The notes below the pieces were generated by a model. That model saw only the letters and a program-made list of their open reading frames with translations. It was not told the origin of the DNA and did not search any database. Position numbers and translations under genes: made by a program. A stretch of DNA of 43,674 bases, taken from positions 1 through 43,674 of the forward strand of contig JAFGWA010000067.1 in assembly GCA_016937715.1 (NCBI GenBank), read 5' to 3'. The stretch comes from Candidatus Goldiibacteriota bacterium (lineage in GTDB: Bacteria; Oederibacteriota; PGYV01). This document shows positions 7,993 through 15,354 of this stretch, piece after piece; within the stretch, counting starts at the first letter, position 1, and each line of letters begins with the position of its first letter.

Positions 7993-8725
7993 TTTTTACC
8001 TTCTTTTCTTCAGGTATAAATACCTTTATATTTTTATCTTTAATAAATTTTTTAAATTCTTCTCCGTCGTTTTTATTTCCCACAATAAGCCCGTAATGCA
8101 TCGGGACCGCGATTTCAGGTTTGATTAAATCTACAGCTAATGCCGCTTCTTTTGCTGTCATCACAAAGGTGCCGGATACAGGCACAAGCACCACTGATAT
8201 CTTACCGACATTCTTCATTTCATCAATTAAATCCGTATCGCCCATATGATATATTCTTGCCCCTTTATAATTAATAATATACCCTGCTTTACCGTCTTTT
8301 TTGGGATGAAAAGGTTTTTTATTGTTATATGCCGGGACAGTTTCCACCTTAATATCGCCAAGCAATATGGAATCACCCGGTTTAACTATTTTTAAGTTAT
8401 ACCCTTTAAGCTTTTCGGCGGATTGTCCCGTACATACAATAACTGTATTTTTGGAGGAGACTTTTTTAATATCTTCCGGAGAACAGTGGTCATAATGCTC
8501 ATGTGTTATAAGGATATAATCGGCGGCAGGGCCTGTTTCAATTTTAAAAGGGTCTATATAGATGATTTTTTCATCAAGTTTCAGCATAAAAGAATCGTGG
8601 TGAAACCACGTCATATTTTTTATTACCTGCTCCGCCGTCATATTGTTTTCCATGGCAAATCCCCCTATTACCGAAATTAAAATGAATGCCTGCAGCAGAA
8701 ACAGCTTAATAATGCCTTTACCCAT
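7982..8725 (-). CDS. UlaG-like MBL-fold metal-dependent hydrolase with signal peptide
   Basis: This 247-residue metallo-beta-lactamase-fold protein carries THEHYDH (74-80) as HxHxDH, a metal-binding GDTD (162-165) and PMHYG (His210), the pattern of UlaG-like L-ascorbate-6-P lactonase relatives. Unlike most of these it begins with a hydrophobic signal segment (about residues 5-24) ending near GGFA, so it may be exported. The substrate is unknown. GGGAGG precedes the ATG by 5 nt. Its stop overlaps the amrA start. Confidence 0.85.
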   Translation of the reverse strand: MGKGIIKLFLLQAFILISVIGGFAMENNMTAEQVIKNMTWFHHDSFMLKLDEKIIYIDPFKIETGPAADYILITHEHYDHCSPEDIKKVSSKNTVIVCTGQSAEKLKGYNLKIVKPGDSILLGDIKVETVPAYNNKKPFHPKKDGKAGYIINYKGARIYHMGDTDLIDEMKNVGKISVVLVPVSGTFVMTAKEAALAVDLIKPEIAVPMHYGLIVGNKNDGEEFKKFIKDKNIKVFIPEEKKVKNAE

Positions 8726-8758
8726 AACAACCTCCCTGCCTGTTTCTTTATTATTCCC

Positions 8759-8786
8759 TTGACATTATACCTTAAAAAAATATAAT
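8759..8786 (+). promoter_or_regulatory. Consensus promoter of the tRNA gene
   Basis: TTGACA (8759-8764) and TATAAT (8781-8786) are separated by 16 bp. Both hexamers match the sigma-70 consensus exactly. The mature tRNA begins at 8815, about 22 nt after the expected start point. Confidence 0.85.
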
Positions 8787-8814
8787 ATAAAACACTTTGA
8801 AATTAACAAAAAAT

Positions 8815-8891
8815 GGGCCCTTAGCTCAGTTGGTTAGAGCAGTAGACTCATAATCTATTGGTCGTAGGTTCAAGTCCTACAGGGCCCACCA
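8815..8891 (+). tRNA. tRNA-Ile2 (anticodon CAT, lysidine-modified type)
   Basis: This 77-nt tRNA has an encoded CCA end. The acceptor stem GGGCCC pairs with GGGCCC. The anticodon stem GTAGA/TCTAT carries the loop CTCATAA, so the anticodon is CAT. The body (TTAGCTCAGTTGGTTAGAGC, TTGGTCGTAGGTTCAAGTCC) closely matches bacterial tRNA-Ile2, in which C34 is converted to lysidine and the tRNA reads AUA codons. Elongator tRNA-Met shares the anticodon and is the main alternative, but its acceptor and variable regions fit less well. Confidence 0.85.
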
Positions 8892-8900
8892 TTTAAAATA

Positions 8901-8931
8901 AAAAAAGCGTGCTTTCTTGCACGCTTTTTTT
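8901..8931 (+). terminator. Rho-independent terminator after tRNA-Ile2
   Basis: The inverted repeat AAAAAAGCGTGC / GCACGCTTTTTT has a TTTCTT loop. The GC-rich core and flanking A and T runs suit both strands. It begins 10 nt after the tRNA. Confidence 0.85.
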
Positions 8932-8938
8932 ATTTTCA

Positions 8939-8958
8939 GGCCCTGCAGGACTTGAATC
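8939..8958 (-). repeat. Inverted partial copy of the tRNA-Ile2 3' end
   Basis: GGCCCTGCAGGACTTGAATC is the reverse complement of tRNA positions 8867-8886 with 18 of 20 matches. It lies about 50 bp beyond the tRNA, past the terminator. It covers the T arm and part of the acceptor stem, the segment used by many integrases as an attachment site, although attachment copies are normally direct. Confidence 0.6.
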
Positions 8959-8984
8959 GTTTTGACCGCGTAATTTGCGTTCTT

Positions 8985-9013
8985 AAAGTAGAGACGCAAT
9001 ACATTGCGTCTCG
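8985..9013. repeat. Dispersed palindromic repeat, copy 1
   Basis: GAGACGCAAT-ac-ATTGCGTCTC is a perfect 10-bp inverted repeat (8991-9012), preceded by AAAGTA. The same unit recurs at 9111-9137 and, decayed, at 22480-22508. It is a REP-like intergenic element. Confidence 0.75.
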
Positions 9014-9110
9014 TTTTTAAACCCAATTATAACTTACACAGTTTATATGCAATATAGGAGTTTTTACAATTAGATACATTTTATCTCACAGGTTTAAATA
9101 AATAAACTTT

Positions 9111-9137
9111 AGACGCAATATATTGCGTCTCTACTTT
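9111..9137. repeat. Dispersed palindromic repeat, copy 2
   Basis: AGACGCAATATATTGCGTCT is a perfect 20-bp palindrome followed by CTACTTT, the mirror of the AAAGTAG flank of copy 1. The outer 16 bp of the two copies (8985-9000 and 9122-9137) are exact inverted repeats bounding 153 bp. The repeat runs into the stop codon of the CapA-like gene. Confidence 0.75.
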
Positions 9138-10215
9138 ATAAACCAAGTTCTTTTACATCAACACCTTCAAACTTCAACCCGTCAATAAACGCCTTTATCT
9201 CCGCGGGATCATGCATTATTTCCGGCCTGTATTCCACAAGCTTTACCGGTATAAGTTTAACTCCGTTTATTTTCTTATCAGCTATTTCAAGATTCACAAT
9301 ACCGCTTTTATGGGTATCTTCGCGTTCAAGGTCAAAAACAAAATTTCCCAAACCATAAAATATGTATTTACCCTTGTACTTTTCAACATCCTGAAAAATG
9401 TGCGTATGCGAGCCAAAAATAAAATCCGCGCCGCGGTCAATTAATTTTTTTGCGAATTTTTTCTGATAACTTTTTACCTCTTCATATTCCCTTCCCCAGT
9501 GCAGATATATAATAAGAATATCAGTATCAGCCCTGCACGCTTCAATATCTTTTTCAATTTCATCCATAAGGGCCGGTATTGTTCCGTACCTGTTTTTGCC
9601 GGCAAAAAATGTTTCATGGGATACATTTGAATAACATAAAAAAGATACTTTTGTACCGTTTAGATATTTCACGCACGGAGCATTTGGCTTCCATAGCGCG
9701 CCTTTTCTTATTCCACAGTAATCAATCCCCGCCTTTTCAAGCGCCTGTACGGTCTGTGTAAGCCCATATTGCCCATAATCCAATATATGATTATTTGCAA
9801 GCGACATTATATCAAAACCCGCATCTGCCATTGCCTGCGCATCCCTTTCAAACCCATAAAGATGAACTGACTTGTCTTTACCCTGCTTTTTCAGATTTGA
9901 AAGGTTTTCTTTATTTACAAGAGGAGCTTCAAGGTTTCCAAATACAACAGATGATTTTTTTAATAATTCTTTAACTTTTGCATAAGGATAACCGCTTCCG
10001 TTAACATCTATAACCGGTGACAGTTTTCGTCCGGGCATTATATCGCCCGTCAGGGTGATTATGTCTGAACCGCCTGCATTCTGCGCGCTTACTTTTTTAT
10101 CATGATGCAGCTGCGCTTTATCTGCCGGTTTAACCGTGGCACAGCCTGCGGTCATTACTATTAGAACAAGTACTCCCGCCGCAGCTGCTATTTTCCAAAA
10201 AGTTGTTTTATTAAT
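9136..10215 (-). CDS. CapA-family metallophosphatase-fold lipoprotein, likely ATT start
   Basis: The protein belongs to the CapA / PGA_cap family of poly-gamma-glutamate synthesis-type proteins with a calcineurin-like fold. Visible motifs are LTGDIMPGR, VVFGNLEAPL, SLANNHILDYG, YLHWGREYE and FGSHTHIFQ, which carry the metal-binding Asp, Asn and His residues. The first ATG is at 10155 (MTAGCATV), which would cut a lipobox off its signal peptide and has no ribosome site. Reading upstream gives MNKTTFWKIAAAAGVLVLIV before TAGC, a classic lipoprotein leader. The frame contains no ATG, GTG or TTG back to a stop at 10255-10257. ATT at 10213-10215 has GAGGG 6 nt upstream and is taken as the start (359 residues). 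The alternative is 9136-10155. It overlaps the end of the AsmA gene by 28 bp. Confidence 0.8.
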   Translation of the reverse strand: MNKTTFWKIAAAAGVLVLIVMTAGCATVKPADKAQLHHDKKVSAQNAGGSDIITLTGDIMPGRKLSPVIDVNGSGYPYAKVKELLKKSSVVFGNLEAPLVNKENLSNLKKQGKDKSVHLYGFERDAQAMADAGFDIMSLANNHILDYGQYGLTQTVQALEKAGIDYCGIRKGALWKPNAPCVKYLNGTKVSFLCYSNVSHETFFAGKNRYGTIPALMDEIEKDIEACRADTDILIIYLHWGREYEEVKSYQKKFAKKLIDRGADFIFGSHTHIFQDVEKYKGKYIFYGLGNFVFDLEREDTHKSGIVNLEIADKKINGVKLIPVKLVEYRPEIMHDPAEIKAFIDGLKFEGVDVKELGL

Positions 10216-12341
10216 TTTCCGCCCTCTTTTTCCATATACTTTTTGCCTTCTTCTTCAAGTTTTTTGGACAGATTTCTTTTTATGTTCTCCATCATCCTTG
10301 CCTGTGAGTAATCGTATTTTTTCTGCGCTATCGTATTATATACCCTGAAATCAAAAGGCATCCAGCCTTCTTTATCATACGCGTATCCGGCGTCCTTGAT
10401 CCCAAAATTAGCCGCTATGTTCTGTTCAAACTGTTTTGATAATTTGGGGCTTATGTCTGTTTCCGCCTTAAAATCAAGAGCCCTGTCCACGGTTATCCAT
10501 CCGGCCCCTTTTACTTTTATATCGCCTGCTTTTCCGTCAGCGCCTTTATCAAGCCGGAAGTTTTTAACATCGATTTTACCGGAAGCCATGCTGAATACAC
10601 CTGACATAGTATCAAACTCTATGGCATTGCCCAAATCTGAAATGCCTGTTTTTTTCGCAAGGTCTTTGCCCATTTCAAGCGGCCCCACAAGGCCGTTTGT
10701 AACGCTGAAATTTCCGCTGCCTTTTACCGTATGCAGTATGTCATTAAACGTCGTTCCTGAAAATTTTGAATTAATGGCGGCTTTACCCTGAACTTTACCT
10801 TTAAGGTCATCAATAAAAGTTTTCTTAGACGCGTCTTTTCTTGGAAGTACGGCTATAACATCGTCTATAAGGCGCGTCATCTGTACCTGTGATGTTATAA
10901 AATCAAATGAATACGTCCCTTTATTTATATCAGATACCGCGCTGCTGTTTATGTTTCCACTGTATGCTGCAGCTGAAGCTTCCATATAAAATTTATTGTT
11001 AACAAGCCTTACATTTGCTATTGTCTTTCCAATCTCTATTTCCTTAAAAGAAATGGCATCGGCTTTAATATTAAGGTAAGTGCCCGGCGCTTTTATGGCC
11101 TTCTTTGTTTTAGCAGCCGCTGTTTTTGTTTTTGTTACCTGCTTTTTAGGGGCTGATTTATCTTTTTGCGGAATCAATGCCAGAAGATATTCCACGGCAA
11201 GCTTCGGGGAATAAATATCAATATTAAAAACCCCGTCATCAAGGCTTGTCACATTGCTGCCTTTTATTTTTATATTTACATTGCTGCCGGCAAGTTTAAA
11301 ATCCATATCGGATTTTAAATTATAAGAGGATGTAATTTCAGCTGAAGCGTTAAAATTTTCCACTGCTTTTTTCCCGCGGTACAATACTTCCGCTTTTTCA
11401 ACAGCTGCCGAATCTGAAAATACAAACTTTCCTTTAACAGAGGAAAATTTAATACTGTTTTTTATATTTCCGGAAAGCGATACGTCTTTCAGCCCTGAAA
11501 CGGTTTTTTCAGGCAGCATCTTCATAATATCCGGTATGCCGGCAGTTGTTGAAATATTTCCTGACACGTCCTTAAAATTTACAAGTTTAACATTACCTTC
11601 GCTTACCGTGCCGGCTATTACAAGTTTCCCCACCGCAATATCAGCGTCTTTTGATTTAAGGTCAAGCCTTAACTGAGATTTTAAATCCACAGGTATAACA
11701 TAACTGCCGTAAACCGCGGTAAAATCCGATTTAATATCCACAGGAACAGCCGCGCTTAACAGCAGGTTTCCGGTTGAAAAATTAAAGTCTTTTAACTGCG
11801 CATTTACCGCTTTTGCTTTTGAAACATCGGAATATATAAAGTTGCCTTTTTTTACCGCCACTCCCGTTACTATTATATTATTGAATAAAGGTTTGTCCGC
11901 TTTTTTCTCTTTTTTCGCAGTTTTTTGTTTTGCAGCTTTTTTTTCACCGTTTAACATATCAGAGAAACTAAACTTTCCGTCAGGCTGTTTAATTATTTTT
12001 ACGTAAGGAGAAACAAGCTCTATTTTGTTAATAATAAGGTCTTTTTTTAAAAGGGCTAAAAGATTATATTTAAATATGACACTTTCAGCCTGAAGGAAGT
12101 TTTCTTTATTTGAAGCGCCGGCCTCTTTAATATAAACATTGCTTATCTCTATCCCTTTAAAAATATTAAATTTAAGCTCTCCAAGGCCTATTTCACGCCC
12201 TGTAGCTTCAGATGCTTCTTTTATTACAATCTGCCTGATTTTTTCAGGCGGAAACATGATATAAACAGCCGCCGTGGCTGCCCCAAGTAATAGTATTATT
12301 ATTCCTGTAATTATTAACATAACTTTTATAAATTTTTTCAT
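10188..12341 (-). CDS. AsmA-family envelope protein
   Basis: This 717-residue protein is anchored by one N-terminal membrane segment (about 7-29), with the rest in the periplasm. The first 120 residues match the AsmA N-terminal domain (ATGREIGLGELKFNIFKGIEISNVYIKE). Lys-rich low-complexity linkers are near 130-150 and 405-425. The C-terminal third has the AsmA-like signature (GSGNFSVTNGLVGPLEMGKDL, VKGAGWITVDRALDFKAETD). AsmA-like proteins are bridge-like lipid-transfer proteins that affect outer-membrane phospholipid and LPS balance, which fits a diderm cell. AGGAGG precedes the ATG. The CapA-like gene overlaps its 3' end and is probably cotranscribed. Confidence 0.85.
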   Translation of the reverse strand: MKKFIKVMLIITGIIILLLGAATAAVYIMFPPEKIRQIVIKEASEATGREIGLGELKFNIFKGIEISNVYIKEAGASNKENFLQAESVIFKYNLLALLKKDLIINKIELVSPYVKIIKQPDGKFSFSDMLNGEKKAAKQKTAKKEKKADKPLFNNIIVTGVAVKKGNFIYSDVSKAKAVNAQLKDFNFSTGNLLLSAAVPVDIKSDFTAVYGSYVIPVDLKSQLRLDLKSKDADIAVGKLVIAGTVSEGNVKLVNFKDVSGNISTTAGIPDIMKMLPEKTVSGLKDVSLSGNIKNSIKFSSVKGKFVFSDSAAVEKAEVLYRGKKAVENFNASAEITSSYNLKSDMDFKLAGSNVNIKIKGSNVTSLDDGVFNIDIYSPKLAVEYLLALIPQKDKSAPKKQVTKTKTAAAKTKKAIKAPGTYLNIKADAISFKEIEIGKTIANVRLVNNKFYMEASAAAYSGNINSSAVSDINKGTYSFDFITSQVQMTRLIDDVIAVLPRKDASKKTFIDDLKGKVQGKAAINSKFSGTTFNDILHTVKGSGNFSVTNGLVGPLEMGKDLAKKTGISDLGNAIEFDTMSGVFSMASGKIDVKNFRLDKGADGKAGDIKVKGAGWITVDRALDFKAETDISPKLSKQFEQNIAANFGIKDAGYAYDKEGWMPFDFRVYNTIAQKKYDYSQARMMENIKRNLSKKLEEEGKKYMEKEGGKLIKQLFGK

Positions 12342-12429
12342 TATATTACCTCCTTACATTTGACGTCATTTTAGCAGAAAGGGTTGCATAATGCATATAC
12401 AAAACTTATACATTCAGGCTTTATACCCT

Positions 12430-12475
12430 ATAAAAACAAAATGGCCGGCGGGGCCTCACAGGGCCCGCGCCGGCC
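12430..12475 (-). terminator. GC-rich Rho-independent terminator of the lexA-recA operon
   Basis: GGCCGGCG plus GGGCC pairs with GGCCC and CGCCGGCC (13 bp with one bulged G), loop about 6 nt. On the minus strand the hairpin is followed by ATTTTGTTTTTAT. It lies 75 bp after the four-helix-bundle gene. The rest of the 209-bp gap between that gene and asmA holds nothing else I can recognise. Confidence 0.8.
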
Positions 12476-12550
12476 GGAAAACAAAGGGCGTCAATAAACG
12501 GTTTATGGTTTTTGCCTTAAACCGTGATATATGCTATTGGGGTAACAATA

Positions 12551-12964
12551 TTATACAGCCGCCTTTAAGTTTTCCTTTTTGTTTTTGTCTTTATACGCGG
12601 TGAATTTTTCCCGCGTTGACTTTATCGCGGAACCGCAGATGGAAGATATTGCACCAGCTTCTTTTACCAGTTCATTTAACAAACCGTCTTTTTCAAGCCC
12701 GGCAACCTGCAGGACTTCCATAAGATGTTTTGCCTCGTTTGAAAGCCTTTCTGTTTCTTCCAGCCTGGAAAGGAAATCCTTACCCGAACTGCTTTTACAC
12801 GCCGCCCTGTAGCTTGCGCCGGTCAAAGACGCGCATCTTACAATCATTTCTCCCAGAATGTTTGCCTCTGTCTTGCCCGGCAGTTTCGCACACGCTATTG
12901 CCGCGTCTGCCCCGAATTTCAAAGTCCTTTCACACATTTCTTTGCTGAACTGTTCTTTTTCCAT
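12551..12964 (-). CDS. Four-helix bundle protein (S23/IVP-like), last gene of the lexA-recA operon
   Basis: This 137-residue all-alpha protein resembles the four-helix bundle family first seen as an insert in 23S rRNA genes. Supporting segments are SLTGASYRAACKSSSGKDFL, a Glu/Arg-rich third helix EETERLSNEAKHLMEV, and a final LLNELVKEAGAISSICGSAIKSTRE. The function of the family is unknown. It follows recA by 48 bp on the same strand and precedes a strong terminator, so it is probably expressed with lexA and recA. AGGGG precedes the ATG. Confidence 0.75.
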   Translation of the reverse strand: MEKEQFSKEMCERTLKFGADAAIACAKLPGKTEANILGEMIVRCASLTGASYRAACKSSSGKDFLSRLEETERLSNEAKHLMEVLQVAGLEKDGLLNELVKEAGAISSICGSAIKSTREKFTAYKDKNKKENLKAAV

Positions 12965-13012
12965 AGCTCTACCCCTCTTTTTTCGGGACTCCCTGTCCCA
13001 TAAATTTAAAAC

Positions 13013-14152
13013 CTATTTCTTTTTTGCCCCTTTTTTAGGTTTTTCAGTTTCTTCCGCTTTTACTTCTTCAGCACCTTCCAGGTCTTCCAGATCATCCTCT
13101 TCCTCTTCTTCAACCGGTTCCGGAGCCTGGCCTGCCGCTTTGGCAAAGAACTTTTCTTTTGTTTCCTCTTCTATAGTTGTAGTTATTTCCGGATGTGCCG
13201 TCAGGTAATTAACTGAATTTTCTTTGCCCTGCCCGATTTTTTCGCCTTTGTATATGTACCAGCTTCCGCTTTTTTCCACGACTCCAAAATCTACAGCGGC
13301 TTCCAGTGTGGCGGGCTCCCTTAAAATTCCCTTTCCAAAGATGATATCAAAGAAAGCTTCCCTGAAAGGAGGCGCGACTTTGTTTTTTACAATTTTCGCT
13401 TTTACCCTGTTGCCCACCATTTCTTCGCCCTTCTTTATTGTTTCCACCCTTCTAATGTCTATTCTGATGGACGAGTAAAACTTAAGCGCGCGTCCGCCCG
13501 GCGTGGTTTCCGGATTGCCAAACATAACGCCTATTTTTTCCCTTATCTGATTAATGAAAATGACGATACACTTTGATTTGTTTATTATGCCCGTCAGTTT
13601 TCTCATTGCCTGTGACATAAGGCGCGCCTGAAGCCCCATATGGCTGTCACCCATATCTCCTTCAATTTCGGCTTTAGGTACAAGAGCTGCCACAGAGTCC
13701 ACGACAATTATATCAACGGCGCCGCTTCTTACAAGTTTTTCAACAATTTCAAGCCCCTGTTCCCCGGTATCCGGTTGGGAGATAAGAAGTTCGCCCACAT
13801 CAACGCCCACTTTAGCCGCGTATTCCGCGTCCATGGCGTTTTCCGCGTCCACATAAGCGGCCACGCCGCCCTGTTTCTGCGCCTGCGCCACTATGTTAAG
13901 CGCAAGTGTGGATTTACCGGAAGATTCCGGCCCGAATACTTCAATTATTCTTCCCTTGGGTATTCCGCCTCCACCAAGCGCCAAATCTAATGATAAAGCC
14001 CCGGTAGGTATTGATTCAATCTTTCCTGTCTGTGTCTGTCCCAGTTTCATAATGGACCCCTTGCCGAATTCCTTTTCAATCTGCGCTATTGCAAGGCTTA
14101 ACGCTTTTTTCTTTTCACTTTTACTTTCTTCCCTTTTGCTCTCTTCGCTCAT
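13013..14152 (-). CDS. recA: Recombinase RecA
   Basis: RecA forms ATP-dependent filaments on single-stranded DNA, drives strand exchange and triggers LexA self-cleavage. Motifs are Walker A GPESSGKS (74-81), the second catalytic region [12 protein letters not shown], Walker [14 protein letters not shown], loop L1 [10 protein letters not shown] and loop L2 [19 protein letters not shown]. The usual AEHA is AENA here. The C-terminal tail is acidic ([16 protein letters not shown]) and then unusually ends in a Lys-rich stretch (KPKKGAKKK). I chose ATG 14152, with GGGAGG 8 nt upstream, giving 379 residues. A longer frame from TTG 14224 with AGGAAAG upstream would add 24 basic residues and cannot be excluded. 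No promoter is visible in the 93-bp gap upstream, so it depends on the lexA promoter. Confidence 0.97.
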   Translation of the reverse strand: MSEESKREESKSEKKKALSLAIAQIEKEFGKGSIMKLGQTQTGKIESIPTGALSLDLALGGGGIPKGRIIEVFGPESSGKSTLALNIVAQAQKQGGVAAYVDAENAMDAEYAAKVGVDVGELLISQPDTGEQGLEIVEKLVRSGAVDIIVVDSVAALVPKAEIEGDMGDSHMGLQARLMSQAMRKLTGIINKSKCIVIFINQIREKIGVMFGNPETTPGGRALKFYSSIRIDIRRVETIKKGEEMVGNRVKAKIVKNKVAPPFREAFFDIIFGKGILREPATLEAAVDFGVVEKSGSWYIYKGEKIGQGKENSVNYLTAHPEITTTIEEETKEKFFAKAAGQAPEPVEEEEEDDLEDLEGAEEVKAEETEKPKKGAKKK

Positions 14153-14245
14153 TTCTGTTGCCTCCCTTTGTTTTCCTCTATGTTTTTTTTGTACTGCGCC
14201 CTTTGTTTCCTTCTTGCCGGACAATTCTGCCGCTTTCCTATTATA

Positions 14246-14521
14246 TTAATTCAGATACTCGTTTAAGTTTCTGCCGTTTACAAATATTTCTGCCACAAGG
14301 TCTTTTCCCTTTACCTTTACAACCTTTCCAACGTGTATCTTTTTTCCAAGCACAAGCGCTGTTAACATCTTTACGGCTTTTTCATACCCCGGATTGCCCT
14401 TTTTTGGCCCGTGATAACCGGCAAGCCTTATAAAAGCGCCGCTTCTGCTTCCCATTTTCCATCCGTACATTACCCTAAACGCGTCCACTTCACTTACAGC
14501 ACTTACAATAAATGGCGACAT
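14246..14521 (-). CDS. Minimal SNase-like (staphylococcal nuclease fold) protein, probably non-catalytic
   Basis: The 91 residues align by eye with the first two-thirds of the thermonuclease fold: IRLAGYHGPKKGNPGYEKAVKML corresponds to the IRLxGxDAPExxxxxGxEA region, then TALVLGKKIHVG and AEIFVNGRNLNEYL. The Asp and Glu normally next to the catalytic Arg are His and Lys, and the second catalytic Arg is missing. Nuclease activity therefore looks unlikely, and a nucleic-acid-binding role is more plausible. AGGAGG precedes the ATG. It lies 15 bp after lexA and upstream of recA, inside the predicted SOS operon. Confidence 0.65.
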   Translation of the reverse strand: MSPFIVSAVSEVDAFRVMYGWKMGSRSGAFIRLAGYHGPKKGNPGYEKAVKMLTALVLGKKIHVGKVVKVKGKDLVAEIFVNGRNLNEYLN

Positions 14522-14536
14522 ATTTTCATCCTCCTG

Positions 14537-15157
14537 TTATAGTCCCGGTATGGTTGTGACAACAATTCCCTGTATCATAAAATCATTTGTCAGTATTATC
14601 GGTTTGTGTTTAAGGTTGCTTGATTTTGGTTTTAAAAGGACCATATCCCCGCTTTTGTTGAATTCCTTTATTGTGGCTTCGTCGTCAATTAAAGCCACCA
14701 CAATTTCTTTATTGCGGGCAGTGCCCTGCTGCCTTACAAGCACAGCGTCCCCGTCATTGATACCGGCAAGGTTCATGGAATCGCCCTTTGCGCGCAGCAT
14801 GTAGTACCTGTAAGGAGGAGAAGCGATGCGCGTGGACACCGGTATCATCTGCTCTATGTTCTCTTCCGCCAGAATGGGCGAACCGCACGCCACCTGCCCT
14901 ACAAGCGGTACTTCAACGGTCTGGACCCTGCTTTCATCACCGGAAAAGTTTTCAATGATCTGCAGGTCGCCTTCCGCGTTTCTTCTTACATAGCCCTTTG
15001 CCGCGAGTTTTTTAATAAGCTCCGCGGTTGACCGCGGCGACTTATAACCAAGCTCCTCCATAAGCTCTCTCACGCTTGGGCTGTGCCCCTTCATCAGGGT
15101 GTTTCTTACAGCCTTAATCAACTCTGTTTCCTTTGAACTAAGTGTATGTTTCTTCAT
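14537..15157 (-). CDS. lexA: SOS repressor LexA
   Basis: LexA represses DNA-damage genes until RecA filaments stimulate its self-cleavage. The 206 residues show the N-terminal winged helix (SPSVRELMEELGYKSPRSTAELIKKL region), a Cys91-Gly92 cleavage site in VACGSPILAEEN (many LexA proteins have Ala-Gly), Ser127 in GDSM and Lys164 in ATIKEF. The frame extends to a GTG at 15172, but that codon overlaps the -10 box. ATG 15157 is the start, without a ribosome site and only 6 nt after the -10 hexamer, so the mRNA should be leaderless. The operator lies within the promoter, so the operon, including recA, is autoregulated. Confidence 0.96.
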   Translation of the reverse strand: MKKHTLSSKETELIKAVRNTLMKGHSPSVRELMEELGYKSPRSTAELIKKLAAKGYVRRNAEGDLQIIENFSGDESRVQTVEVPLVGQVACGSPILAEENIEQMIPVSTRIASPPYRYYMLRAKGDSMNLAGINDGDAVLVRQQGTARNKEIVVALIDDEATIKEFNKSGDMVLLKPKSSNLKHKPIILTNDFMIQGIVVTTIPGL

Positions 15158-15190
15158 GACACAAGTATACACAATGTATACATTTGTGTC
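15158..15190. promoter_or_regulatory. LexA operator region (candidate SOS box of this organism)
   Basis: A perfect 12-bp palindrome AATGTATACATT (15173-15184) sits between -35 and -10 of the lexA promoter. A second GTATAC core lies 11 bp away (15165-15170 versus 15176-15181), one helical turn. The outer ends GACACAA and TTGTGTC are also inverted repeats. It does not match the E. coli CTGT-N8-ACAG box. Confidence 0.75.
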
Positions 15191-15192
15191 AA
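15164..15192 (-). promoter_or_regulatory. lexA promoter, leaderless
   Basis: On the minus strand TTGACA (15187-15192) and TATACT (15164-15169) are 17 bp apart. The ATG begins only 6 nt after the -10 box, at about the expected transcription start. The remaining gap to 15354 is AT-rich and shows nothing else. Confidence 0.85.
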
Positions 15193-15354
15193 CAAAAATA
15201 TACAGATTATTTTAATTGTTTTTTGAGGGGATATTTTCAGTATTTACAGAAATAATTAATTACTGCAAATTAAAAATTTAAGTACACCTTTTAGCCCGTG
15301 TTTAGACTATATTGCTTCCATTAAACACAAAAACACATCTTTATACTTATTATT

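Noticed and set aside
8937-9135. Small RNA or gene in the gap between the tRNA and the CapA-like gene.
   Set aside because: The gap is explained by the inverted tRNA fragment and two palindromic repeats. No promoter or frame is evident.
12391-12603. Plus-strand open frame of 70 codons in the gap after the four-helix-bundle gene.
   Set aside because: It runs through the terminator hairpin and into the antisense of a real gene, with no ribosome site.
13893-14249. Plus-strand open frame across the recA 5' end.
   Set aside because: It is antisense to recA and rich in Ser/Leu/Phe, as expected for a shadow frame.
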